From Euborellia annulipes (Eukaryota > Arthropoda > Insecta > Dermaptera > Anisolabididae): a DNA stretch of 64,000 nt. The DNA is taken from NCBI GenBank assembly GCA_023213315.1, contig JAKCPI010009525.1:248001-312000 (forward strand). The letters run 5' to 3'. The position numbers and the translations under genes are program-made. How positions within the stretch are numbered: position 1 is the first letter of the stretch; each line of letters opens with the position of its first letter. Positions 11,501 to 25,900 of the stretch are shown piece after piece. Below the pieces are notes generated by a model. That model made no database searches. It was not told where the DNA came from and was given only the letters and a program-made list of their open reading frames with translations.

Positions 11501-14500
11501 ACAACTGGCGCATATTAAAAATAATGATTGAAGGATTCTTTTTATATAAAGAAGAGGCAGATTACACATCTTCATTTTTCTCAGCTATTGATCTTGTGTG
11601 CAATAATTGCATAAATACAATGAGAGTCCAAGAGAATTTCAAGCCATCTAGTAACCTGGGATAATAATTAGAATAACTATTAAAATAAAAAAGATAGGAC
11701 ATGAATAAGATTTAAATTTATTCTCCTGCTCTCAGGATAATAATAAAATGCTATTTTTTTTTAAATATCTTTTATTATCTCAAGCAATATAAAAATCCTT
11801 TTTTAATGTAACTTTGGAAATTTATCGTTAAAAGAAATACACAAGGAATATCCCGAAATTAATACACCAGCCTTGAAGGGGCACTTTAGCATTATGTTTT
11901 GCAGATATTTCACATGATCATCTTATGTACAAAAATATGATTAGAAACAAACATTATTTGAATCAAGTATACGAGCAAGCCAGTATCGTAGCCCTGGGCA
12001 TAACTAGAGAATTTGGCTGGGGGGGGGACGTAACCAGCCATCTTCCGGGGGGGGGCCTGGAAGACCCCATATTGTCTGGCAAAGTGCCTTGAATATGCCA
12101 CTAGCGTGAGCTTTTTTAATGCAAAAAAGAAAAAAATAAATTCATACACTAATTTGACATTTGGATGTCCTTCATCCAATTATATTTTTGGGTGATCAGG
12201 CTTAAGGCCGGCCGAAATATCTGCAAAATAATGCAAAAATAATGTGAGAATGGTCCATCAAGACCAGGGTATTATTCTATTTTTTATTTTATAATTTTTT
12301 TCGATCATGCTCTTTGTGCAACTATAGCTCGTAAGAACATATTATAAAATGAAAGAATGTAGATGCAGTCCAATAATTATATTAAGAACAACGGTATCTC
12401 GTAGTTTCTTTCTTGGACAAGGATTTACGCATGGTATGTATTTATAATCAAACAATTATTAAAATTTTTAATAATTTATTTGTTCTTGACAGATGTTTAA
12501 CTGTTTCCACTTCATAACTGTTTAAGCCCAACTCAACAGCCATCTTCAGAACTGGAAACAGGGCTGAAACAGTTATGAATTGGAAACAGTTATGCATCTG
12601 TCAAGAACAAATAAATTATTAAAAATTTTAATAATTTTTTGATTACAAATACATACCATTCGTAAATCCTTGCCCAAGAAAGAAACTACGAGATACCGTT
12701 GTTCTGAACATATTATACCTACGAGTTTATCTTAATGAAATCTAAATTAATCACTGTGAAAAAATTTTTCATTTTATTATTTCAACAAAGTATTAACAAA
12801 GTGACAATAAATTCGTAATTAGGGCCTATATAAACATCATTAGTCTTATTAATTAAATAATAAATATGGGAAAAAATATGAGTTAAAATTAAAATTGATT
12901 ATGATATATTCCATAAATTTAATTAATTAACTAGACCTACCAGCTCAATTAAAGAAGGTCAGTTTAATAAATATTCGCCAGCTATGAACTAACTCTTAAT
13001 TTATACAAAACAGCCCCAAAAAAATATTTCTTTAACTTTCGGCAATCTAGTAGATTCCAATTGCCTAAATTCATCCTGAGGAGTTGAGAGTTTCTTAAAA
13101 ATAAAAAACTTCGAAAGGTGTTGTTTATTATGGGTAAAAAGACATTTCTTCTTCATTCCTCGCCTTTTTTAGTGAATTTAATTCGTTAAATAGCCCACGG
13201 GGCGTGGTGTAGAGGTTAGCGTGCTAACCTCATATACCAAACGTCGCGGGTTCGGACCCCAGGCAGTCCGATGATTTTATTTAAGCCATCTGGATACCAG
13301 ATGGCTTAAATAAAAATGCCTGGACCCTAATATATATAAATTCATAAATAACGGTTATCGTAAATGTCTTATATGGCCTGAGCTGCCGAAAAGACAGTGT
13401 GAATGTGTGTGTGAGTGTGAGTGTGAATGAAAAAAAGTGTGAATGTTTAAAAAAAAAAAAAAAAAAAAATTCGTTAAATAGAAATGCCTGGACATAGTAG
13501 ATCTATTAAGAGACTAATCTAATGGAAAAATTTTTTATAATCCTTAAAAAAAATAATAGATGATTAAATATTAGCTATAAAGACTAGTAAAATTATTTTA
13601 CCTTGAATTTTTCTTTGCATTTCAACATTTAGAAAATCGACTAGAGTTGCTACTCCAACAATTGCCAGAAAAGCAGCAAATATTCCTCTAAAAAAATTGG
13701 AAAATAGTTCTGGATTACATAAATCGTAATTAAAATATTAAGTTTAAGTCAATTTAATTATAAGGACCGTCAGCCAATAATAAATACTTTTGCGTATTAT
13801 CCGTTTATTTGTAAATATTTTGATCCCAGTGATATGGAATCATCTTAAGTACAATCTACACTTTTGTAGGACTAAAATATATATTATTAATATTTATAAT
13901 GTCTAAAGGGAGGATGGCTTTCATCCCACCCCCCTCCATCCCTGGGACCGCTTGTTATTTTTTCAATTATTCGATTTCAAAATCAATGATTATATTATTA
14001 AAGGTGTTAAATATAATATTCCCGACTCCTTCATCTCTTTATAATTAAGTATGAAACTTAATAATTGTTCACAGATGTTTAATAATATTATGATAATCTC
14101 TTCTTAAACTTCTAATGAAATAGACTACATAAATATGATTAATCGACAAAAATGATTTAACCTACAGCCTAACAATAAATTTGCCTTTAAATTTAAATGT
14201 ATTCTTTTAACTTATTATATACCGTATTTAATTACAAATCTTTTTATCAAAGAAATAACTCATAGAGAAAAAACTAAAAAGTGAATTTTTGGAGATCAGA
14301 GGACATACTATAGTGTTTTTTTTTAATTTTACAGACACTGAGGATTTTGTCAGAAAATAATTATTAATTAACTTTTTTTCGTGTGGTACATATTTTAATT
14401 TGAATTCAGAGATACTATAAAATATTTTATTATTTCGTTGGCCTCGAACAATGCCACAATCAACTCCACATTAGCGGCGTAACCAGCCTTTGAGGGCGGG

Positions 14501-17500
14501 GGGAGGGGGCGAACAATTGCCCGCCTTCGTCAGGCAAATTTCTTGCATCCTGTAATTTCCTCAGCGAATTTGTGAAACAAATGAATTTGTTTATATTTAC
14601 ATGTTTTTTAATGACATCTGTATGATTTTGTTTTGATTTTTCTTTGCTTTTACGAAAAATGTCGTTTTCTTCTGTGATTATTTCAAAAACTATTCAGTTT
14701 TCGGAAAAATATCAAAGAATAAAAACTTTTAAAATTGAGTATTTTATCATAATATAACAAAGAAATTGAAAATTTCGAAATTTCTGAAAAAAGTTATTAG
14801 GAAAAGTACTACTTCCAAGTGACGTATTTACTCCAAAAGTTGATAGAAATCTACAATTTTAGTGTAAGGAGCATATACCAAATTTCATCTATCTAGCTGC
14901 TTTGGTTTTTAAGCAATCGTGTTCACACACACACACACCCAGACGTAATTCCAAAAGAACATACGAGAAAGTCCCGGGGTTTGACTTTGACATTTGGTAT
15001 TCAAATGGCTTAAATAAAATCATCAGACTGCCTGGGATCCGAACCCCCCCCGATTAGAGCCCTGCACGGGTACGAGTTGGCCCGTAGGCCCGTTACCTAC
15101 CCGTCCCGCGGACCTGGCCGGGCGGGCTTTGGAGGCCATGAAAAAATTACGGGCGGGTACCGGCGGGTAGCAAGTCTAAATAAACGGGTTCGGGCGGACG
15201 GGCATGCAAATGAAATTTTATTTAAAAATTGTTAGACATTCGTTCAAATTTTTCCGCAGAATGGAAAACTTTGGCTCTGCAAAAGAAAAAATGTTCCGCA
15301 AAAAATTTCGTGTGAAAAAAAATTTAGTTTATTAAAAAAAAAATTTCCGCAGAAAAATTTTCGAGTTCGGGCCCCCCCCCCCCGAAAAAAATTTCTATAT
15401 ACGCCCCTGCGCTGGGCTATATTTTAGAGGCCGTAGGGCGCCTATGCCGGTTTCGGGGGGGCGCCAAGGACTCGATGCGCCTGGGGCGGGGGGGCTCGCC
15501 CCCCTGGTTACGCCACTGCTCCACATGTAGTGTTTTTGAAATATACAGTATATATTTTCTTTTTTTTGAGGAAAAGTCTAAAAAAGCCTCATGACCATTT
15601 ATAATAATTAATAAAATGAATTTAGATAAAAAATATCTCTAATTATTGATTTAAGTGATCTTAATGGCGCCGAATGCCTAATTATAGCAAAACTTCATTT
15701 AAGCAGTTAAAAAGAAAAATATTAGATATTTTTAAATATAGTCCAATAATTAATTAATCAATAATTTCATTATTTTTAACATACATACAGAAAACCTTAT
15801 CAAAAACCTTTTATTAATTTAAAATTAGTACTCACCCAATGAGGAAATCATCCCATTGTAGTTTTCTCTGAATGGGGATTTGACACATATTGTCAGCTAC
15901 TTCAACCTTCAATTGAAGCCCGACTTTTTTAAGTAAATTGGCGCTTGATTCTTCAAAAGCCATTTGTAAATCTTGTGGCGAACAAGAGGCTGGAAGACAT
16001 ACAGCCCACTGAACCACATCCCTCGGCACTCGTCGATCGTTATGTGGTTCCTAAAAAATTTGGAATTACAAGTCTAGTAGCAAAGTAGATTATGTAAAAA
16101 AAACCATCCTCTTAGCCCTATATACTGTATATAAAATATGAACTGGAAAAGATTTCAGAGTATATTTAAGTTATTGTATATGGTAATTTTGATATTTTTG
16201 GAAATAGGCAATAGCTATAGTTTAAGTTTAATTTCGGCCTAACATTAATAATTCCCAATGTTTGTTAATATATGTATTATTTTGTATACAAATGTTTTGT
16301 TAATCAACAAGCCGATTTCACAACAGAATAATTAATCAGTTTATTGTTTAGCTTTGATTAGCAAAATAATATTTTATAATTACCTAAATTGTTTGAAGTT
16401 TCTAAATACAAACATCCTGGAACCAAGTAAAAAAAGAATTTGAATAGAGACGATAGTCTGGGAGGATCTTTCCTTCTTTTGGTGTTATTGTTGTGGACTC
16501 ATAGGCGTAGCCAGAGGGGAGGGGGTTTGGGGTTCAAACCCCCCATGACCCAAGCCATGACTAGATATTTAAGCTCTATAATAAAAAATTATATTTCATA
16601 TAGGGTAAGAGAAAGTAAAATATAATAATTTACTCTAGCTATAAAAAAAAAAAATATAGGGTCTATATATTTATAAATCCCCCCGTAAATTTTTCAAATG
16701 TTTGAAAAAATTTTCTTGAAAGCCCCATCCCCCGCCCCATCAAAAATTTCTGGCTACGCCTATGTGTGGACTTGACTCAAATAGGAATATATGAGGGCAA
16801 ATTTATTTGCTTGTAATGTTCTAGAGCAGTGGTTCCCAACCTTTTTTGATGTACGGCCCACTTTTTCCGTAAAAAAAAAACACTGAGGCCCAGTGTATAT
16901 GTAAACCTATATACTGGCTTATATAATTTTTATCTTTCCTTAGACGTCCGCGGCCCAGTTCCACTCAGCCCGCGGCCCACGGGTTGGGAACCGCTGTTCT
17001 AGAGTAATTATTTTGGTATTCATCCGAAAATAAAGAATATGGAAAAGATCAAATTATCTTATTGAAAATTTTTTATATTTAATTTTATTTATTGAATGTG
17101 TTAAGGAGTACCTGGTATATATTAATGAAGCTCTACCTATAATTTATTTTTTAAGTGAGATTTATTTGTTTAAGATATTGATTTTCTCTACTAAAATAAA
17201 TGATCCCCAAATTATTTTCTTCCGAGTGTTCATCAGAGCATTTCTAGCCGAGGAAGGTCTTATTTCCTGAGATTAGGGAGAAGGCTTAAATTCACCCGAA
17301 GGCGCTACTTGGAAATGTCATTGTCAACAGGTTTATTCCGAGTGTAAACAGTTGAAAAACAAAAAGACAACTACTAATCAATTTCCATGATCTCTAATTA
17401 ATTAATTATACTGTACATAACAAAATCACATCATTAGAAAATAATTTTCCTTTATCTTTTAAATACCTATCATAATATTTTTAAACAGAGGGGCATCCGT

Positions 17501-20500
17501 TGGAAAATTTTGAAAAAATAAAATTATTCTAATATGATATAGTATTTTTCATTATATTTTCTTTTTTTTCTCTAGTAGGCCTTATACTTATAAAATTCAA
17601 GAAGAATTACTAAAAAAATATTATAATTAAAATTAAGAAAAATCTTCTCTGCATCACACATACATTGTTAAACAGAGGCGTGCCGAGGCAGTAGGGGACC
17701 TGTACATAGGCATGTACAGTGAGCGCCACAATTAAGTCCCCACCTGATATCTTTAGCCTTAAGTATATGGTATAGAATATGGTAAATGGTGAAATAATTT
17801 TAAATTTTAAAACGTAAAATTAGTTCATCTGTACCAGACGTTTTACGTTTTACCTTTTCAGTCATTAAAATTATTTCATTTTGCACCATATACCAGGTAC
17901 TTAAGGCTAAAGCTATCAAATGGGGACTTAATTGTCGCGCTCACTGTACCAGAAGTGTATATTGAATTTTTTTCGGGGGGGGGGCGAACTCATTTTTAAA
18001 TATCGCTCTCCTCCATACACAAAAATATTTTTAAAATATAGTATATCCCTGAACTCCGAGGGGTCAGGGCCTCTCAAAGACAAATTTTCATTAAATTTTT
18101 TTTTTATTTAAATTTTTCCGTTTTCATCTGATCCTTGAGGGCCTTCTCAAAGACAAATTTTCATTAAATTTTTTTTTTATCTAAATATTTGGGGCCTTGG
18201 TACTCCTCTGCGTTAAAGTTAAGAAACTACCAAATCAGATTTATTTAATTCTCTATTTGTTATTTTTTGAATTACTGTATTAGTTTTATTTTTTTCATAA
18301 TAAAAATAAATAGTAACTAGACAGACATGAAATTATAGATTATAAGTCTATTAGCCTACTACGGTATTTTTTTTTTGATTTTTTTTATCTATTTAAAACT
18401 CTAATTGACGGCCGCCGGAAGCTATCGGAACTTATTTAATATGAAATACAATATAATTGTATTCTAAAGTCAAAATGGCGTCAGCAGCCGAGTGACTTTT
18501 TTTTCTCATTCACACAGTCTTTTCGGCAACTTAGGCCATTTAAGACTTTTAAACGATATCCGTTATTGATTATTATACATATTGGGGTCCAGGCATTCTT
18601 ATTTAAGAGCCGAGTGACTTGAAATTAAAATAAAAAAAACTCTAATTAGAATATAATGGATTAAAAAATATTAACCCCTTCCTTTAGAGCAGGGATTTGC
18701 CAATAGATAAAGGTTGGTTTAACTTGAACCATTTTTTTTTTTTTTTTAGTCTTTTCGGCATCTTAAGCCATAAAGATTTTACTAGTTTGTCCTAGTCTTA
18801 AATAACAGTTTGGCTTAGCTTATATTATATTTTCGAAGCCGAGAATCCCCTAAAGTTTTTTATATTTTTTTTTTTATCTAAGGTGAACCTTACTAACGGA
18901 CCGAAACAGACTAGGCCAGGACCCCTGCAAGTTTATCCTAAATGCACTAGTTTGGCCTAAGAGAAAGCAGTTTATCCGAACGCACTCAGGACGAACTAGT
19001 AGGCCCTAGAACAAACTAGTTTGCCCTAAAAAACAATTTATCCTGTAGCATATATAACATTTGGAACCATTTGGTTTAAATAAATCAGGGGCGTATATAA
19101 GGGGAGGCCGAGGGGGCCCGGCCCCCCCCCCCCGAATTTTCCCAAACACATATACATATATAGAGATATACAGACATCAGCGCAACAAATTTTTCCACAG
19201 GATGGAAAACTGGTTCCGCAAATGAAAAAATGTTCCGCAAAAAATTTCGTGTGGAAAAAAAACATAGTTTCTTAAAAAAAAAATTTTTCCGCAGAAAAAT
19301 TTTTGAGTTCGGCCCCCCCCCCCCCCCGAAAAAAATTTCTATATACGCCCCTGAAATAAATACTTGTACATCGAACTGCCTGAGATCCGAACCCGCGCAC
19401 CTTGGAATTGAGACTATCAATATTGACATTTGTCAACATCTCTAGCCTCTAGGCCACGAGGGAGGGGGTGGTTAAAGATTTAATTTTTCACAGTAAGTAA
19501 CAAGAAAAAAGTTGTCGAGCTTGATTATAATTCTATAGTATCTAAACGTCAGAAATATTCATTTAATTTTCCTTTTTGTCTCTGCGACATTGTAGAATGC
19601 CAGGGTCTCATGAATTAATTTTTAGTAAATACCCATATACAAAGGCTACTCTTTTAAATTCACCTTTGTAAAATTCCTCTTCTTTTTTTTTGACCTACAT
19701 CACTTATAAAGAGTTGCCATACACAAGAATCCTTATGCAAATTTATTTTAATCCATTCATTTCTTGCTGAGCACTTTCCCTTTTACTTTTTTCAGTTTAA
19801 ACATTTGCCAAACACTATTCCTTTTTTCTCAAAAGGCTTTTAAGTAGGCCTATTCTTAATTCATTTGTGTAATAATTAAATGTCATTTATTTAATCATAT
19901 GTTCTATAAGTTTGTCTTAAAAAATAACATTTTTATTTAAAATTATTATAGTCTTCTAAATTCACAAATACATAAAAATGGTTTTTAATTTATTACTATA
20001 ATTATTTCCAACAGAATAATTTTCTTGAGATTATTTTGGGATTGATTTCAAAGGGAGCTCATAATATTAATAAAATATTACCTACTTTTACTATCGGCCA
20101 AGCGCTGTTTCGGTCTTTCAAATTAATATCTTCGGCTCCAACAATTTCGAGTCGTGCTAGACAATATTGGCCCTGAAGAGGTTTCTTATATTTTCCCAAT
20201 GGCACTTCTATGGCCATGCATTCATCAAAATTACCCATTTGGGATGTTGCACCAGCCAACACTCCATTCGGTAGTTTAGTGGAAGCATCAAACACTGAGA
20301 GAAAAGAAAACATTTGATAAAATGTTAAAGATGAAAATGAGAATTGAAAGGATACCCACTCTGTACAGCCCAGAGAGTGAATTGTGACAGCTCTTGACGG
20401 AAAATGGCAGTATGGTTTCGACATAAATCGCTAGTGGCTTTTGAATTCAACGAAGGAAGAAAATTGTTTGCAAGTAAACTAAGAAGAGCACCACCTAAAA

Positions 20501-22873
20501 ATAAAATAAAAAAAATATTGTAGCTATGCAAAAATCTTTTTTATTCTTCTTTTTTTTCAGGTGGAATTTAACTTGTAATTTTAATTTATTTTAAGAGAGG
20601 GAAAATAAGAACATTGAAACGTTTCGATTTTATATGTATATATTCAGGTCTATCCTATAAAAACAGGCTTTTAACACCATAAATTGGGTATTAAAAAAAA
20701 TAAAATAAAAGTAAAACCAGCGTTAAAAAATGCTATTCTCTAAATAAAATATTAACAGCGACGTTAACATGTTGCTTTTATCTCAAAGCTGTCAAATCAT
20801 AACCTTACTTTTTAGGTTAAAGACGCCATTTTTATGCATTAAATATGGCGTTAAAATATTAAAGGGACCCCCTGGATGTGACAACAATTTTTAACACTAT
20901 TAACTAAATTGAAGTTAGTTTTTGCTTATATAATAGAATAGCAATTTTAGGCAAGGTGTTAAAATGAATTACGTTGATTTCAGATGTTAAAAGTTAACGT
21001 TTTTGCTTAGAGAATAGATCTGATTATCAGTTAGAATATTTAGAATTTAGAATTGTCAAGTTTATAGTACGTAAAGTTTTAATATTTTGGTAAAAATTTT
21101 GTAAAAGGTCAAATATTAATAATATATCAAATATTAAGGAAAACAATCAGATAAGGCCAAAATAAATTAAATAAATCAGGACTAGGTAGATGTAGGTAGC
21201 CAGCAAATAATAACAAAACTTTATTTGCTGGCAAGAAATAAAGTTTTGTATTATTTGCTGGCTGCTTACATCTACCTAATCCTAATAATTACTACTCAGC
21301 CATTGAATTTCTTCTAAATTAAATAAAAATGTATTAAATTAAGATTTATTATCAACGTTTCGGTCGCATACACTGCTTTTTAAAAAACCTACTTTTTTAG
21401 AAGACAACGAATGAACCAAAAAAATATAGAACAATTGTTTACTTAATTTTTTTTTTTTTTTTTGTGCAAAAATTTTAATAAAAAGTAATAATCGTTTCTC
21501 AAAAGATAAAAAATCATTTAAGTTCAATGACATGATTTCATTTAATCAAACGAAAGTTTACAAATAGAACAAACAAATAAGAAATAAAAAAAAAAAAATA
21601 TTAGATAACATTCGACCCAAAAAATAACCGCAACGGCAAAGCTGTTAGCAATCGCGCAATCCACTTGGTTCACGTACGAGAAATATTGGAATTGGAAAGG
21701 CTTTTGAAATGGATGCTAGCTGGACCTGCAAGATGGCTTTCATAAGAGAAAAAAAGAGGAATTTGTTCTTTTGGTTGAATCCCTTCTTTGATATGACTAT
21801 ATTTTTCTTTTATTAATATTTTTTTTTTTTTTTTTTTTTTTAATTTAAATTTATTTAACTCCTGTCACTTGAAAAATAATTGAATTTATTTTTATTTAAA
21901 AAAATATAGATGAATAAATGTCAATTTAATATATTATTTTTGAATAAAAGACCTTAAGAGTCCAAAAACCTTAAGAGTATCTAAATCTATCTAAATTCGA
22001 AAATGTCATTCGATCTGTCTGAGCCACTTCCAGTTGGAATTTTGAAACGAAATTTTATTTTAAGAAAGAGTTGAAGGCTCAGAAGAGTGGCAGCCAAAAA
22101 TTTTTTTTATTGGGGCCACGCATAGTGGTCCGATTCGCATCAAAAGTGCCCACGCAAAAAAAAAAAAATGAAAGCCAGCCAAATTGAATAACGTTTCAGC
22201 TTCGATAGAAACCATCCTCAGGACTAAAATGTATAAACTATATGTAACTATATTATTATATATAATGGTATATAATTTATTTTAACAGTTTGAGTTATTC
22301 ATTATTGAAGTTACGATGTTCCTTTAGGAAGAAGGAGGGTTATTCAAGTTTATTAATTTGGGAATTCAAATTGAACCTTGTAAGAATTACAAGTAAGGAA
22401 AAGCGAAGTTGGCCGGAGCCAAATGTCATCTGGCGGAAGGCGGGCGACGCGGATAGTTAGAATGGAAATCGGATCAAGAGTCGCGGGAGCGACTCGTCGC
22501 CGAGCATGTGAAAAGCAAAAGAAAGCATAGAAACTCTTAATACTACCATTTAGTTGATATTCCAATAGATGCCAATGGCCCATTGCATTTAGATGGACGA
22601 GTCGTCCCTAGACTATATTATCAAGAATGATTTTAAATCCTTAATAAAAGATAGGGACGTGAAAAAATTTTTTTGAGAAACTTTTCTCTTTCTGGGCGAA
22701 TATCTCAAAAGGTTTTAAGATATCGGAGCCAAATTTTTTTTATATTAAACTAGAATAAATAAGGATTATTTTGAGCACGAATTCAAAAAAATTCCAGTCC
22801 CAAACAGAATGGCAGAGGCTCAAAGTTGAGATTTTGCCGATTTCGGAAGGTCAAAAGTTAGTCTCTTATTTTT

Positions 22874-22909
<36 letters not shown>

Positions 22910-25900
22910 CATTCTTTTCTTCAATTTTCAAATTTTTAGACAAAGCTACAGGTTTCCCTGCTGGACCGATTAGGATGAAATTTAAAATACAAATAGATAC
23001 TATCAAAAACCCGATACCTTTGATATAAAATTTCATTTTGGATCAAAAGTGACTTTTTGAGAGGTATTCAAAATTTCAAATTTGTCCTATCTTTAACATG
23101 GCGAAAAGACAATTCTAACTATTTTGCTCCCTGATGACGTCATCTAGGAACATATATATTATTATTACTAATTTTCATCCCTAATGGAACAAAAATTTTT
23201 TAGGATAGATCCATTCAGATAGAAATAGATCAACGTGATAAGAAGGAGTGCTACCAACATAAAATAAATAAAAAACCTAAAATTTTATAAAATTTAGGAA
23301 ATCCTATGTTTATCGTTTCGAATGGATACCAAACGATGTATTTACATTCTATCAACATAACAAAAATAAAAAACATAAAATTTTATAAAATTTGGTGAAA
23401 TCCTATGTTTATCGTTTTGAATGGATACCAAACGATGTATTTATATTCTACCAACATAACAAAAATAAAAAACCTAAAATTTTATAAAATTTGGTGAAAT
23501 CCTATGTTTATCGTTTCGAATGAATACCAAACGAAGTATTTACAATCTACCAACATAACAAAAATAAAAAACCTAAAATTTTATAAAATTTGGTGAAATC
23601 CTATGTTTATCGTTTCGAATGAATACCAAACGAAGTATTTACAATCTACCAACATAACAAAAATAAAAAACCTAAAATTTTATAAAATTTGGTGAAATCC
23701 TATGTTTATCGTTTCGAATGGATACCAAACGATGTATTTACATTCTACCAACATAACAAAAATAAAAAACCTAAAATTTTATAAAATTTGGTGAAATTCT
23801 ATTTTTATTGTTTCGAATGGATACCAAACGATGTATTTACATTCTACCAACATAACAAAAATAAAAAACGTAAAATTTTATAAAATTTGGTGAAATCCTA
23901 TGTTTATCGTTTCGAATGGGTACCAAACGATGTATTTACATTCTACCAACATAACAAAAATAAAAATCCTAAGATTTTATAAAATTTGGTGAATTCCTAT
24001 GTTTACCCGTTTCGAATGGATACCAAACGATGTATTTAATTTTTACTGTTTGGAATGCATATTAAAAGATCTATTCATGGGATAACTTAATATTTAATAA
24101 ACAAAAATTAATAAATAATATTTTTATGTAATATTTCACAAAAGAAGTGAAATCTCAGCCAAAAACATCGGAGATGCAAAAAGGGCGCCTCGCATTATTT
24201 TTGCCTAGCGTCGAGGTGAAATAAAAAATGCGCCTCGCTTTTCTGATTTATATAAAAGCGAGGATATATGAAACAAATAAAATTCTGTAGGGGTTTTATT
24301 TAAGTGAAAATATTTCCTCGCTTTTATATAAATCAGAAAAGCGAGGCGCATTTTTTTGATTTCACCTCGACGCTAGGCAAAAATAATGCGAGCGCCCCTT
24401 TTGCATCTCCGATGTTTTTGGCTGAGATTAATTTTAATATTATCTACTAGGCCTATTTATATCATCATATATTAGGAATTATTCAAGATTTTCCTCTTAT
24501 AATGCAAGGGCAGCTGCGGGCCATGGGAATACTTCAAAGTTAGGCTTTAATAATGAAACGCATTTAAGCTATAAGGCTTTAAATATCCCCTGAAGAACTA
24601 ATTAACTTAAATTCGGACAATGGACTTGGCTTTAATCTCCAGAGGGAATTAAGTCTTTTATTTTTTAATTTCAAAAACAGTACGCTCAATTGATTTTCTT
24701 AGAACATACAGAATAGAAAGATCTGTTTATTTTCCTGAGGTAATTTCTTTTACTCCCTTCAAATTCGGCCAATCACTGGGTGTCTAGTATAATTCCTGAA
24801 GGTAATTCTTTTTTTCCCAAACCCTTACGGTTTTTTTAAATCTATTTCCCTATCCTTAGATTAGAGAAAGAGATATTTCTTAATGATCTTTAAATTATAA
24901 TATTTTAAATTATAATTTCGATTAATTAATTTAAATAAATATGGACTGGCCCTTGGGCCTTGGTGTAAGTGCTAGCGTACTGGCTTTCTATGCCAAGGGT
25001 ATCGGGTTCGTGTCCCAGGCAGTCCGATGGTTTAATTTAAGCCATTTAGATATCAAATGGCTTAAATAAATATGCCTGGACTCCAAATATATATATTAAG
25101 AAAAATATGAGAATTGTTAAAAAGACTTATTTATATAGCCTGTGTTGCCGAAAAGACAGTCGGTATGTGAGTGTGTGTTAAAAAAAAATGGACTGAGTTT
25201 TAAAACTTAAAAAATACATACCGAGAAACGAAATTGTCTTTTATTTACAGTTGAATATAATCATTTTCTATAAATGTAAGATTATTTTTTACATTTTTAT
25301 AGTTTACAATGAAACCGAAGGCTGTTAAGGCGTTTTTTTTTGCCATAACCAAAAATAAACTTTTTCAGTATTTTGATTTAATTTTTATATGTTTGGTTTA
25401 CGGTTTTTATCTTTTAATGTTTTTGCATATCAATTTTTTACTTTAATATGCAGAATAAATTTTGTAATTTTCTTTGGTCGTAAATTGTGACCTTCACTGA
25501 TTATTCCTATTAATATTTTTTTTTTCTCTTCATCCCTCCCCACCCTCTCATTACTCTTCCGAACAACTTTGCAATTTCATTTTAATTTCCTGTTTTCAAT
25601 GCAATTTCTCTTTTTTTGCAGTGTTCAAAAAATATATGATTTTTTTTGTCACTTCTATCTATAATACAGTATGTAATTATGAACGGATTTCGACGAAACT
25701 TGTCCTTATTTTTGTTTCAACTTACAAAGCTAGACTAAGCTTTAACCACAATAGAAAATTGAGATTAGTGAAAAATGGAATTCATTTAATTCTTAAGTTG
25801 ATAGCTCATAGCTCGCTAAGTGATTCTGTCCCTTAAACTTATTAAAATCAAGATACAAATCACTAATGGCTGTTGACAATTTGCATAATATACATATTCT

